Source: Branchiostoma floridae (taxonomy: Eukaryota; Chordata; Leptocardii; Amphioxiformes; Branchiostomatidae). Taken from it: a stretch of 64,000 nucleotides of DNA. The notes below the pieces were generated by a model, which saw only the letters and a program-made list of their open reading frames with translations, did not search any database and was not told where the DNA came from. A program made the translations under genes and the position numbers. The stretch covers positions 29,521,535 through 29,585,534 of the forward strand of contig NC_049981.1 in assembly GCF_000003815.2 (NCBI RefSeq), written 5' to 3'. Shown here piece by piece: positions 35,164-46,018 of this stretch (within the stretch, counting starts at the first letter, position 1; every line of letters starts with the position of its first letter).

Positions 35164-36049
35164 AGTCACATATTTTACATATAGCATAACAAGAATGAAA
35201 TTGTAACATGCATGGATCTGACTAATTCTCTCATGAGTTAGCAATGTGTCTTCCTTGTTTTTAACACAGCATGACGAGTTTATAGTAACTAGTAGTACAT
35301 ACTTCAACAGGTGATGTATGCACATGTGTGCTGCTGGTACTTGTTTGTGCCTCTTGTATGGTCTTGTTTTTCGATGTCAATGGGATTCCTTGGTTCTCCG
35401 ATTTGAAAACAGAACCTGAAAGGAAAGTCTTCACCACTTGGTCCGCTCAATGATTTCTGGGAGTAAGAACAGGAATATTAAAATTTTCCTCCTGGCTCTC
35501 TGTTTTCAGTAACAGTTGTATCTTCTTTTTAGATTTTCACCTTAATTTGCCCACAAACCAAGGCAAGTTGATATGGTGTGGCCTTTTCATTCTCCTGATG
35601 TCAATTTGTTCATTGCCAATTCAAGTTCTGAAAACCAGAAGTTTTTTTGTAAGTTTCATGCATTGAAAACCTAGTAATTCAAGCACAAAATTTTTGTATC
35701 TAAAAGCTTAAAACAGTTGTAAAAAAGTTCATTACATTAGTGTAGTGCTAAGCTTGCACTAGGGACCATAGAGGTGACATTTGCAGCAGTACACATGTGG
35801 CATCTGTTGAAGCATAGAATCATCAGATGGGTAGTTTTGGTGGTAATACATAGATGTAGAAATAAACATTGTGTATATCCTAAACATACAGTGTATAACC
35901 CCATATGTCTCTCACCCCTTCTATCTAAAATGAGGACTTCCCCTCCCAGACAGATATTACTTGTTCCGAACAAGCTTCCCCGTTGTGAAGACATGCATGT
36001 TTGCATACGGCCATACATGCAGATTTTAAGGGCACTCTGCAAGGCATCT

Positions 36050-36400
36050 TGGGATTGAGGGCTGGAAGGCTTTGTATTGAAAGTAGTCTCAGCGTTCATC
36101 AAAGTGTATCAAAATTATTTTTATTTCTCCATGCCATGGATGTATGGATTCCAAAGAACATTTGAATATCTGACACATGCGAATGGTAATTAAGAAAAGA
36201 GAATTTTTTTCACTAATGCAGTCTTCTGAATTCATCATGGGATTGAGGGCTGGGAGGCTTTGTATTGAAAGTAGAGCGTTCATCAAAGTGTATCAAAATT
36301 ATTTTTATTTCTCCATGCCATGGATGTACGGATTTGGAATAAGATTTGTAAGAATTAAAAAATATTTTCACCAACGCAGTCTGCTGAATTTATCTACAGT
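36050..36400. repeat. 188-bp tandem duplication
   Basis: 'gggattgagggctgg(a/g)aggc' starts at 36051 and again at 36239, and the copies remain alignable through 'atttctccatgccatggatgta' to about 36400. Confidence 0.85.
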
Positions 36401-39400
36401 CGGACTTGGATCTTGTACCCTTCGTGTCGAATACAGTATGCAACAAACTGGGAGCTTTGCTTTCTTCACACGACTCAGTATTTTGGCAGTTGACCAAAAG
36501 GCTGAATACTGTTAAAGATTTTATAGGATGCTGAGAATGTTGCTTGAATGGTGATCTGTAGAAGGCTCCGAATGTCTATATGCTATTATTGGGGCTTGAC
36601 ATTATTCAAGACATTGCCTTGGCATTGGAAAAGGAATTGTTATTGGCAACAAGCTGCCTCAAAGTCCGAAGTTGCAGACTCGATTCTCTGCTCGAGAAGA
36701 AATCCATGTCTTCAATCCTACGATCCCTTGAGCGAGGCGCCAATAGACACTTAGTAGCCTCCACGTCTTTTCTTCTGCCTGTCTTGAAGACGTTGGATCT
36801 GCTCGTGTATGTGTTCCGACCTTTAACAGTCGATTTGCTGCCCCCTGCTTCCGTTTGGACACACAGGAAAGCGATCTTTTGCCTTCAGAGGTACCTTCAC
36901 TCACTATCTTATCAACGTTAACTAGCCAAGAACTCTCTCCTGCCTCCACATCAATAAGGTTTGCCACTGTCCAATGGTGAAACCAGTGTTGTGCCAACAG
37001 ATGGACTCAAACTGAAACAAAACTGAAACAGAACTGAAACAAACGTCAAACATTTCTAGCTGAAATCCTGTTTCAAAACCTGTCCAAGAAAAAGCATAAT
37101 TATATAGTAGTTTGACCATTTTGAATATCTATGATTATTATTTCAAAGATATATCAATCAATATATATATCATCCGAACAATGCTTGAAATAAACGAAAA
37201 AAAGTTAGTAGTAACAAAATGAAGTTAGAGGAAAATGGAGTATTTTTAGGCCAAGCTATGGATTGAGGTGCAATACTGGTTTTTGTACAGACTTCTGACC
37301 TGTCCAGACTCTCTCTTCATCTCATGCAAAGTCCTGACCACGCATTGTGTGGCATGCTATGGCCCGAACATGCATGTCTTTGCATGGCTTGCACCATGTC
37401 TGATATATATCTAACACATCACTAACGGTGCCCTGTCCTGCGCATTTACCTCTCATCACCACGTCTTCTCCTCTATCACATCTTCAGACACATATCTTGT
37501 GGCTTTTACCCCCCAGTAACCAGCTTATTCCTTTCTGTAGAAGGCATTATGTAATGTACAGGGCTGTCTTTCTAGAGAATCTGTTCCTGTGATGGAAATT
37601 TGCTTGTTCGAACACAGGGTACTAGCAGCATCTGTCTGACAGAATTTTGCCGCTGGGGACGGACAAAAACTTTGCCCATTCCGTCCTCTGTTAGAGACAA
37701 AAATCGTCATGTAAAGATATTAATTGACCAGCAAAATTTGCCCCTCAAAATAAAGGATATAGCAATCCGTGGGGTCTAGATTTCAAACTTTTTCCAGGGA
37801 GCATGCTCCCAGACCCCCAAGCATAGGATTGTTGCGCCTTTGACGGAAAAAAATTCCAGACTGGCTAGTACACTGTTTGAACGGACTGAAATTTCACCCC
37901 AAGACTGGCAAGAGTCCCAATCTGACCTTCGTTACATAAAAATTGGACAAAATCATACCTGTGTTTTCCTAAATTTGAAATGACAACGGAAATTAACAAC
38001 ATGGGCTTCCAAACAATGAGTGGGACGGGAAAACCAGAGACCGCCCTGCACATATTGTATCATAGACACCTAGTAGGTTTTCAGGAGCACTGCATGAATT
38101 TTGTTTGTTAGTTGCAGCAACTTTTTGAAACAGCTGCGATCAATAAGACCTTTTTTTCATGCTTTCAACATGTTCTACCCCATTTTTTTGCTATCATTGG
38201 ATTGAAATCCACGTCATATACATGGAAGTTGCTTTACGATTAATTTAATGGGAAGGCTTCTGACATTGAGTTTGAAGGAGTTCACTTGTCATGATTTTTG
38301 TAGACATATTTTTTGTGAGATTTTGTTGAACAATGAATGATGTTTTCATAATGTTTGATACCTGCCATAAAATGGGTAATTCAACATCAAGCAAGCATAC
38401 ACATACAAATTAGATGATACTCAGTGGCATTAACTCTTTACTTGCACCAACTTGCCTGTCATAGGATACATACTAGTGAACATATACATGATGCTATACC
38501 CAAGCTGTAGTTCTGTTTACATCCATATGTTACTTTGATGCTGGGTTTTTATGGGAATGTGGTCACTGTAAAATTTTCTTCTTCCTTATGCCTTGGATGT
38601 CTCTGCAAATCAAATGAAGCATGCAAACCATGAGTAACTCTTTCTCAGACCAACCCAACTTTGTTGTATTTCCCTTTTCACATTGAACAAAATACAATCC
38701 ATCCTCTCAAACTGATAGAAGTCATTCCTGTATTTCTGGCTTGAACCAACATTTTGTTTCATTTGAATTATTTCAGAATAATTTCTGTCTTCTAAGTTGA
38801 CTTCACATGCAGCTGTAAAGGAATGTTTTATTGTACAATGAAATAAGATCAACAAATGTTGGATTGGTCTTGCCACACTCAATACTTTTTTTGATAACTG
38901 ACTCCAATGCTCTGTAATGATAAAAGTATCTTCCTTTACCAGATTTGATTTTTACCTTTGTAACACAACTTAATATGATCATTCTATCTGTTATTAATTT
39001 TCTTCCTATGATATTCTTTATCTTCACTTCCAGGCTTCTTCCGTTCTCCCCCCAGACCACCTTTTGATTCCTAGCCCGACCAAACCACGCTGATGTAAAC
39101 TATTTTTGTAGGTCTAACGTTGCAGGCCACTGCAGTTTGTTTTTCCTTTCTTTTCTTTTTTTCCCATCCTTTTTTAGCATGAGTCATGAGGTTCTCTTGT
39201 TCCAGTTCTGGTTTACAATTTCCCGAAGTTGTTTGAGATGTTCATGTTTGTTTGTTGGTTGGTTTGTTCGTTGACATGTTCTTGAGAGACACGTTTGGTC
39301 TGCCCGTGCATGTACATGTAGCTCGCCTGCAACAATATCCCGATCACTGCACACTGGTGTAACATTGTATTTAACATGTGGTACACTAATGTGCAGTGTA

Positions 39401-39507
39401 TACTTTCATTGGATGGAATGGGGTCCCAAAGCATCATGTTACCAGCATTTTCCCTTAATAAGATGTTGCCAAGAATTTCAAATTGAACTGTTTGGGTCTT
39501 CGAGTAG

Positions 39508-39897
39508 CATCAACTCTCATAATTCCACCGGGTGCCATAATGCTGCCACATCAAAAAAGCTTTCTTCAAGTTTGGACTTCTCAAGACTGTCATGAGTTCC
39601 TAAATTTCTGAAATGTATATTATACAGTTTTTCCTTAGGATTACTGATGCTGCAATTGGTACATCTCTTTAGATCACTTGGAATTATTGTAGTTTTTCTC
39701 ATGTGGCAGTACTGTAAATGCAGAAATGTTCGCGGTTTTCAAGGCGGCCGCTTCACCGCAAATTTAAAACCACTGCGAACATTTTTCCATAACAGTAAGA
39801 GACTAGAGTGCATGGCGCTATACCGCAAAATTAAATCCCCGCAAACTTGAATGCATTTACAGTATTATGGCACCCTGTGAAATTCTGAGAGTTGATG
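39508..39897. mobile_element. Element with 'catcaactctcat' inverted ends, host of a nested MITE
   Basis: Left 'catcaactctcataattcca' and right 'aattctgagagttgatg' are inverted. The interior is interrupted by a complete 'tactgtaaatgca' MITE at 39711-39864. Confidence 0.8.
39711..39864. mobile_element. Nested MITE, 'tactgtaaatgca' family
   Basis: Ends 'tactgtaaatgca' and 'tgcatttacagta' with internal 'gttcgcggttt' blocks, as in 30777-30970. Confidence 0.85.
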
Positions 39898-40373
39898 TTA
39901 CTAGCTACATGTAACATGTGGCTGTTTAGAGTTCTTGCTTGCTGGCATGAAAACTGAAACAAAGGCTTGCAGCAAAGCTTGCTCCTGCACTGAGACCGAC
40001 CCTTATGAACGCAAATGTTTTCACAGTTCTGCAAAGTTGTTCATCATTTCCTGCATCGGCACACCAGCCTATGTATTGTTTACCAAGGGAAAGAAACCCT
40101 GAAATATATCTTGAATTTGTCTGTGTCTGAAATAGATGTACTGTATGTATTGCTACTGTCAAATACCTTGACAATGGATGAAATTTAAAAGCTGCTTTGT
40201 ACCATAAAAATCAAACCAATGGCTGGGGTGCTGCTTATATATATATATACAATTATATACACAAACATGTAGTTTTCATGGTTTTGTATGAAACAACCTT
40301 AGATATGAATGGAAAATGTTGTTTCGTTTCCAATGCCTGGATGCTAATTCTTGTTCTTTGTTTTTCTTCTTAG

Positions 40374-40476
40374 GTGCAGAAGAAATTCATCAGAAGAGAG
40401 TCCTTGCTATCACCGGAATATGTTTAGCTCTACTTGTTGTTGGGATCATGTGTGGCGTGGCGTGGTATATGTCTAG
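40374..40476 (+). CDS. NRG: Neuregulin exon: juxtamembrane and transmembrane segment
   Basis: Acceptor 'ttcttcttag' ends at 40373; donor GTATGT starts at 40477. Phase 1 in, phase 2 out. It reads R/G-AEEIHQKRVLAITGICLA and on through a hydrophobic run to GVAWYMS. This is almost identical to vertebrate NRG1 (AEELYQKRVLTITGICIALL). The AEE-QKR stretch is the juxtamembrane region where ADAM/BACE-type sheddases cleave vertebrate neuregulins (family knowledge; cleavage here is inferred). It is the strongest single piece of evidence for the gene's identity. Confidence 0.97.
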
Positions 40477-40599
40477 GTATGTGGGAAAATACGTTGATAA
40501 TTCACGTTTTGGGTTTTCTTATTATATGTAATATAGAGAAAATATACAGTATGTATATCTAAGTTTATGCTGTATATACTTGTACATAGTAGAATCCTA

Positions 40600-40748
40600 T
40601 ACAGTAGAAGCCAGTTAATTGCACACCGGATAAACGCACACTTCTGTTAACTGCACGGAATCCTAAAATCCCAAAACAGTACGGTCCAGCAAGATAACTT
40701 CGCATTATTGCACCAGTCGGATAATTGCACAAAATTAACTGGCTTCTG
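40600..40748. mobile_element. MITE, second copy of the 23055-23230 family
   Basis: Ends 'acagtagaagccagttaatt' and 'aattaactggcttctga', with the shared interior 'acgcacacttctgttaactg'. Confidence 0.8.
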
Positions 40749-41786
40749 AGGCACCTGACTCAGGGGTAGAATTGTTGGCTCTGTCCAGCGGGCTCACCTT
40801 AGTTAAACTGCACATTTTGATGTAGAATGTAAAGCAATGGAATTAGTAGCATGGCCTTAAGTCACGCAAGAAAAAATTTTGCAGTACAGTTCCAGTATTT
40901 TCGTCCTGCCAGAATGATGATGATTCCCTGCAGTTTCTGTATGTTCTGTCAGAGGGCGCTTGCCATCATGTAGCTGGTATAAATGCCTCTTTGGCATAAA
41001 ACACCAGCTTCGTAAGCAATTGTGGAATGGCAGCAGCTGGATATCTTGCACTGAATGACCTGTCACGCCTAACCTTTCCACATCTGTAAGTGTTGTTCGA
41101 AAACAAAATGAAGCATGAGAGAATATACCAGATCAGAAGTAGGTCTTGAGTTCAATCCCCAGCCCATACCAAAGACTTTAAAAGATGGTACATACTACTT
41201 TCTCATGCATAACAATCGGCAATCAGGAACTTCAAGGAGTATGGAAGTTGAACACACAGACACTACTATCTGTGGACTAGTCCCAGTTCTTATTGTACAA
41301 AGTTGTGTGTCCCACAGCCATTATAATGGAGATGGGCGCCATCCTACATGTATGCACCATCTGGTGTGAAAAGGACTTAAGCTGGCTGAAGGGCTGAAGT
41401 CTTAGCCTGGGTACAATGTACATCCTATTTCTACTGGTGCTCCTTACATTCGTTAAGGTTGCGAGTGTAAAGAGCCCGGGTAGAAATAGGAGCAACTGTA
41501 AGGAGCTTCGGTAGAAATAGGATGGTACCCAGCCTAGTGAAGTCTACCATCTAAAGCTAAAGCTAAAAGCGAAAGTTGCCATACAGCACATTGTGATGCG
41601 TAGGCCCGGCACCCATCTCCGTTTCATAGCCCTGGGGTCACACATACACATGTAGGTCACTACAGCAGGGGGCCAGTCCACTGGTAGTCATCATCATCCA
41701 GGTAGTGAAGTGTGTTTAGCTTCCATACTCTTTTTCTTAGTAGAGAAAGAAGTATGTACCATTTTTTATTTGGTCTTTGGTATGAC

Positions 41787-41905
41787 CCGGCTACAGCATC
41801 CAGTCTTCCTTGGTGGTCTCCCATCCAAGTACTGTCTGGACTGCACATTACTTAACCTCCACGGTCAGAGGGATCATGAGGTGTGTCCACGTGCTATGGC
41901 CGTAG
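41787..41905 (-). mobile_element. 5S rRNA-derived SINE head (or 5S pseudogene)
   Basis: On the - strand this reads 'ctacggccatagcacgtg' then 'gaggttaagtaatgt' then 'agtacttggatgggagacca' and 'gaagactggatgctgtag'. This follows the whole length of eukaryotic 5S rRNA, including an intact box C (internal pol III promoter). Mismatches in the middle rule out a normal 5S gene. The body probably continues to about 41540. It ends 41 bp before the exon at 41947. Confidence 0.8.
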
Positions 41906-41946
41906 CAATTCTCTGATTGCCTTGTTGTTGTTGTTTTGTTTCACAG

Positions 41947-42055
41947 GAAGCAACGTAAGAAGTGGTGCCGTAAACACCTGATGGCGAACGGAGAGGCGCG
42001 GGGTGGGGATGCAGAGGAGCCCCACGAGGGCGAGATCATGATCCCGATGACAAAT
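41947..42055 (+). CDS. NRG: Neuregulin exon: basic membrane-proximal cytoplasmic segment
   Basis: Acceptor 'gtttcacag' ends at 41946; donor GTAAGA starts at 42056. Phase 2 in, phase 0 out. It reads R-KQRKKWCRKHLMANGEA then an acidic stretch EEPHEGE and MIPMTN. The KQRKK motif right after the membrane matches NRG1 (KKQRKKLHDRL). It acts as a stop-transfer signal; in vertebrates this segment is also retained in the nuclear-signalling intracellular domain (family knowledge). Confidence 0.93.
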
Positions 42056-43573
42056 GTAAGAAAACTTCAGACATAAGAATTTTCTCTTACACAACCAGTT
42101 TTTCTCACCTGCTGACGTTTCGATGTCTGTCAGACATCTTCCTCAGAGCTTCTAACTGGAGTTCTGCTTCTCTCCGCTATATGTAGCCGATGTAGGTTGC
42201 CTATGCTCTACCAACCCGATGAAATTATTTTCGGAAGTAAGAAAACTTCATCTGCATTCTTTGATTGTTTGTTCAGACCCTTGCAGAGCTCTAGCCAGCG
42301 TCCGTTTTTCCGTCAATTGACGGAAATTTGCTGCGTGTGACGGAAAAAATTTTACACCAATCCGTCAACCTTGACGGACAAAAATCCTTGGTGGAAGCTA
42401 CAGGCTGCTTGGGGACGCTGTCAACTGCCGTAAAAGCCACACACTCTTTGTTTTGCTATTGTTATGCTTGTTGACAATGTGTGTTGGTGCCCTTTTGCAT
42501 ACGATAATCTCATTGAAAACCTGTTTTTCAACGTCTCAGTTCAGTCTTTCTAACTCCAGGAAGCATTCTTATCAAGCATTCTACGAACTTTGATAAATAA
42601 ATCTTTTTTTGCGACAATGGGAATTGGCTGACGGAAAAAAAATTCGAGCTTGCTACTTCTAATGCTAGAGCCCTGGACCCTTGTACAGTATTTTCTCAAA
42701 TTAAGTATGCACCCCAATTAAAATACACAACCCTAATTTGGAGCAAGTCTCAGACAGATCTGTGGGACTGAAAGGTAAAATGGAAAAACTCAAATAAAGT
42801 TTGAGTTTTTCCATTTTTTTTCCTTCTCTGCCAATTTTGAACAGACCTTGAACTGTCACCCTGTCTGTCCAAAAAATCATGACATGAATTTTCGTAACCT
42901 TTGAATGACAGATCTGACATGGGTTCCCAACAGTGAGTAGGAAGATTTGAAACTAGGAGACAGTCCTGGCACATTATATGAATTTATCTACATACATGCA
43001 GTATATTGCATGGTTGGATGACAGCGTGCAAAATACCCACTTGCACACTTGCACATTGCAACCACTTTTTGCTTGGTGCAACTTACTTCTAAACTCAGGT
43101 TGCACAGGTTGCAACTTTGATTTTGAGCCTCAGAACTGGATTTTGTTCTCAATTTACTTGGAAGAAATAAATGGACAGAGGCAGCTCCATTTCATATCAG
43201 CCAAACATGTATGTATTGTACCTGTTTTTTCAGAAATTAGTGAATTGTAGGTGGTGCAACTTGAAATTCAGTTGTGCAACCTAGTTTTTGCCCCAGGTTG
43301 CACACTGTACACTGTGCAACCTGACTCAGAAAAGTATTTTGTACACTGGATGATATAATGCCAGGCCTATTGATGTCCTTGGTTCTCGGATTTTTCTAAA
43401 TAAAAATATAGGAAGTGGACATCATAAAAGCATAGGGCATGGATGAAGACTTGAATATGACAATATTCACTTCATAAAACTGAGTGCACCAAGGCATAAA
43501 CCTGGTCCTCTGGCTTTGTTTTCAGTATTTTTGCAAGTTAAGCTTATTTATTTTTTTATTTCCCTCCATTCAG
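42056..43573. other. NRG: Last intron
   Basis: Contains a repeat at 42100-42240 related to 32020-32340, flanked by near-duplicate 'gtaagaaaacttca' at 42056 and 42236; a fragment rich in 'ttgacggaaa' (42300-42380); an inverted relative of 12595-12770 (42680-42840); a repeat related to 27350-27450 (43020-43340); and a fragment of the 'aaggccacacc' MITE family (43360-43505). No further exon supported. Confidence 0.6.
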
Positions 43574-44320
43574 CTGGCTGGGGCCTCCCGCACAGAGCCC
43601 AAACAAGACTTGGCGGACGAGACTTCCTTCAGGAATGGCGACTCCCGCGCACCTCACGACAACCCCAACGGCGACGTCGGCAGAAATCAACCAATGGACG
43701 ACCTCCAGGGCGGACGGCGGAAGCGACTGAACGGCGTCGCCAAGCAGGCTTTGTCGAAGCCGTCGTGGCAGAGCACGCCGAACAAGGACAGATCGCCCCG
43801 AAAAGAATTCGCGGCGCTCCCCGATGAGCCCTCGCCCATTCCAGAACCGAGCACGCCCCCGAGACCGTTGCGGGAGCATCGCCCCCTACCGGTCCCCGAC
43901 ATCCAGCAGTTTAGGCAGGCGAGTCGGGAGTCGTCCCAAGAAGATCTCGCCAACGAGAGCACGCCGCTACGAAAGGGGTCGTCCGCCTCTTCCAGCGGAT
44001 CCAGCTTGCAGTTGGACACGTCCAGGCCTGTCCGTAAGCCCTTCATCACTAGGGAGCCGGACGACGTAGATCTAAGTACGAAAGAGTTCCGACCATACGA
44101 CGTCACCGACGGCGGTGACCTCACGCCAGAGTTCACGCCCACGAACACACCCAGAATACAGAGAGATCGACGAGATTTCCCCAACAACAACCCTCCCTAC
44201 ATCTCCACCTCGCGCCCTAGCGACGAAGAGGACGAAAACGATAACTTCAATGCCACTGATCCCGACTTTCACGCACGACTGAGAAACGTCATAGAAAACC
44301 AGGAAGCCGTAGCTGTATAA
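43574..44320 (+). CDS. NRG: Neuregulin terminal exon: cytoplasmic tail
   Basis: Acceptor 'cctccattcag' ends at 43573; frame 0 runs to TAA at 44318-44320, 248 codons. The composition is Pro/Ser/Arg/Asp-rich and predicted disordered. Three landmarks match vertebrate NRG1: LADETSF near the start (NRG1 AETSF), TPPRPLRE in the middle (NRG1 TPPRLRE) and the C-terminus ARLRNVIENQEAVAV (NRG1 ARLSSVIANQDPIAV). The GC content is markedly higher than in the flanking intron. The long open frames in other phases over this exon are shadows. The open frame extends upstream of 43574 into intron and should not be used as a start. Confidence 0.97.
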   Translation: MAGASRTEPKQDLADETSFRNGDSRAPHDNPNGDVGRNQPMDDLQGGRRKRLNGVAKQALSKPSWQSTPNKDRSPRKEFAALPDEPSPIPEPSTPPRPLREHRPLPVPDIQQFRQASRESSQEDLANESTPLRKGSSASSSGSSLQLDTSRPVRKPFITREPDDVDLSTKEFRPYDVTDGGDLTPEFTPTNTPRIQRDRRDFPNNNPPYISTSRPSDEEDENDNFNATDPDFHARLRNVIENQEAVAV

Positions 44321-45865
44321 TCTCCCAACTATGGTAGTAATCAAGCACTTAAAGATCCCTCAAGAAAACAGCTTAACCTGTCCTGAGAAACCTACATCAT
44401 AATAACTTTTAAGAATTGCCTTTGTAATCTTTAAGTTTCTTTCTCAGCCATTTTTCTTTGTCACACAGTATTATAGAAACTTGACATTCTAAGTTATGTG
44501 GATTAACAGCTCATTATAAGGAATTCAAAAGTGTCACTTCCGTATTTTTATCGGTTAAAAATTCTAAGACAAATACTTGAGAACCATTCTCTTGTATCCC
44601 TTCCCGATTCTTTCTCTCTGGTGTACAATGTATTTTCAATCCTGAAAGAATTTGACACATCCCTTAGTGCCATACCTTTGATGAAGGTGCCAAGCTCAGA
44701 TGAAGTGTTCCAGAGAAAGATTTTTTTCTTGGCACAAACCACTTCTGACAGTTGATATCAATTTTATTGAAGGCTTGGTGATAATATTTGTTATTTCGTT
44801 CCCAAAATCACAAATCCATTAAGGTGACTGAAAAAATTATAACAATTGTTTTTTTTACAGTGATGAGTTGCCACATGCAAGAATGATTCTTAGTTTAAAC
44901 ATATCATTATCGAACTGAACATAACGTGACACTTAGAGAACCTTATCGGGTATGCCGTTACTGCCAACGTTCCGCGTCGAAAGTTGCGGACGGAATTACG
45001 TGTACAAATGTAGGGAATGGCTTTAGAGACACGTCGACATACATGTAGCACCAGCGCGCCTGAGAATGCCACGCTGGCGGGCGATCTACCAGTTGCGCTG
45101 GTATATACACCCCACCATACCCTTCCTGATCACATTCCAGTTCCATTACCATGGCAACGGCACACGCTTCCGACACTTGTATCCCACAGCTAGTATTAAC
45201 AGCTCGAATGCAACCGAAATAGTACACATGTACATGGATCACAAGCCCGCTTCCTCATGACAAAGCAAGATATAAATTGTGATGTAGAAAGTAAGGACTA
45301 CAACTACTTATAGTAGAGGTTTTGAAGAGAACTTAATGGAAAGAACAAGGGTGTACATATTTCGTATATCTTTCATTGCTGGGTCTCCTGGACATTTTTT
45401 CCTAATTTATTTAAGACAAAAAAAACAAGCTCATTTATATAATATATTTGTAGTTTTTTTTGCTGTGTCAAGTAAAGTTGTTAGCTGGTCTAGGAATGAG
45501 TGTATTTACCAATGAAGATTCCTGTCAGTGTTTGTGTTTGTATGAAAAAATCATGAAGTTACGATGTAGTCTGTTGTGTTAGCTTTGATTGTGCTAGACC
45601 TTACGGCGTAGCTGTTAGCACCACCACTCAGTAGAGGGTGAGATTGTAAGATTGTGCGAATTTGTAAGGCCACACCAAATTTATTTGTTGCTTCTCAGAT
45701 TAAAAAAATAAAAATAAAAATTAATTTTTTCAAAAAGTCGGGTGAAGATAAATGGCTTAAATAACACAAACAGCTGGGGATTTTTTTTAATGGCACGTTG
45801 TGTACAATGAATCTCTTCCTTTGATTTGTTACTAATGTTCTGAATAAAAGGCTTTGTTTTTAGAC
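44321..45865 (+). other. NRG: Probable 3' UTR
   Basis: Non-coding sequence after the stop. The first AATAAA motifs I see are in the AT-rich run at about 45705-45720 and at 45843-45848, both inside the foldback element 45666-46018. The actual poly(A) site cannot be seen. Confidence 0.45.
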
Positions 45866-46018
45866 AGAAATAATTATGTGTATGTGGCTCTGAATGGTAA
45901 TATTTACAGGTTTGTGATAGCAAAACCTGTATTATTTTTTCTCGGGACTCATTTTTTTTGACAATGAAAAAAATGGACAGGCGAATCCAAGAAGCAACAA
46001 ATGAAATTGGTGTGGCTT
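45666..46018. mobile_element. MITE, 'aaggccacacc' family
   Basis: Ends 'aaggccacaccaaatttatt' and 'aatgaaattggtgtggctt' are inverted, extended by inverted 'tgttgcttct' blocks, around an AT-rich centre containing AATAAA motifs. Confidence 0.85.

Larger units (their letters stand above)
34088..40373. other. NRG: Intron between EGF and transmembrane exons
   Basis: Rich in nested foldbacks (34201-34411; 34727-35163 with insertion 34846-35058; 39508-39897 with insertion 39711-39864), a 188-bp tandem duplication (36050-36400) and a repeat at about 37525-37870 containing 'ggcaaagtttttgtccgt' and 'gagcatgctcccaga', related to units within the 50-53 kb element. A weak candidate exon at 35533-35562 is discussed as a finding only. 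Confidence 0.6.
40477..41946. other. NRG: Intron after the transmembrane exon
   Basis: Contains a MITE (40600-40748), a LINE 3'-end remnant (about 40975-41080), a possible tRNA-SINE trace near 41130-41170 and a 5S rRNA-like SINE head (41787-41905) close to the acceptor. No exon supported. Confidence 0.65.
6573..44320 (+). other. NRG: Neuregulin gene (multi-exon, 5' end incomplete)
   Basis: Exons read by eye from splice signals and protein similarity give one neuregulin: Ig-like domain, optional type III membrane-anchored N-terminus, Thr/Pro-rich stalk, one EGF domain, transmembrane segment and cytoplasmic tail. Neuregulins are membrane-bound or shed growth factors whose EGF domain binds ERBB3/ERBB4-type receptors. 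All exon phases chain without conflict; the path 16994-17387, five microexons, 28087-28195, 33828-33901, 40374-40476, 41947-42055, 43574-44320 totals 1653 nt, exactly 551 codons including stop. The first exon of the Ig form was not found and is probably upstream. The exon boundaries are my inference from GT/AG sites; no transcript evidence is available. Confidence 0.93.

Noticed and set aside
41787-41905. Functional 5S rRNA gene
   Set aside because: Several mismatches in the central region and a SINE-like context; single copy and not in an array.
43484-43573. Extension of the terminal neuregulin exon upstream to an ATG at 43484
   Set aside because: The stretch is AT-rich intron ending in a polypyrimidine tract and CAG at 43573; homology starts only after it.
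43556-44344. Four other long open frames over the terminal exon
   Set aside because: Shadow frames of a GC-rich coding exon; the true frame is fixed by the conserved C-terminus.
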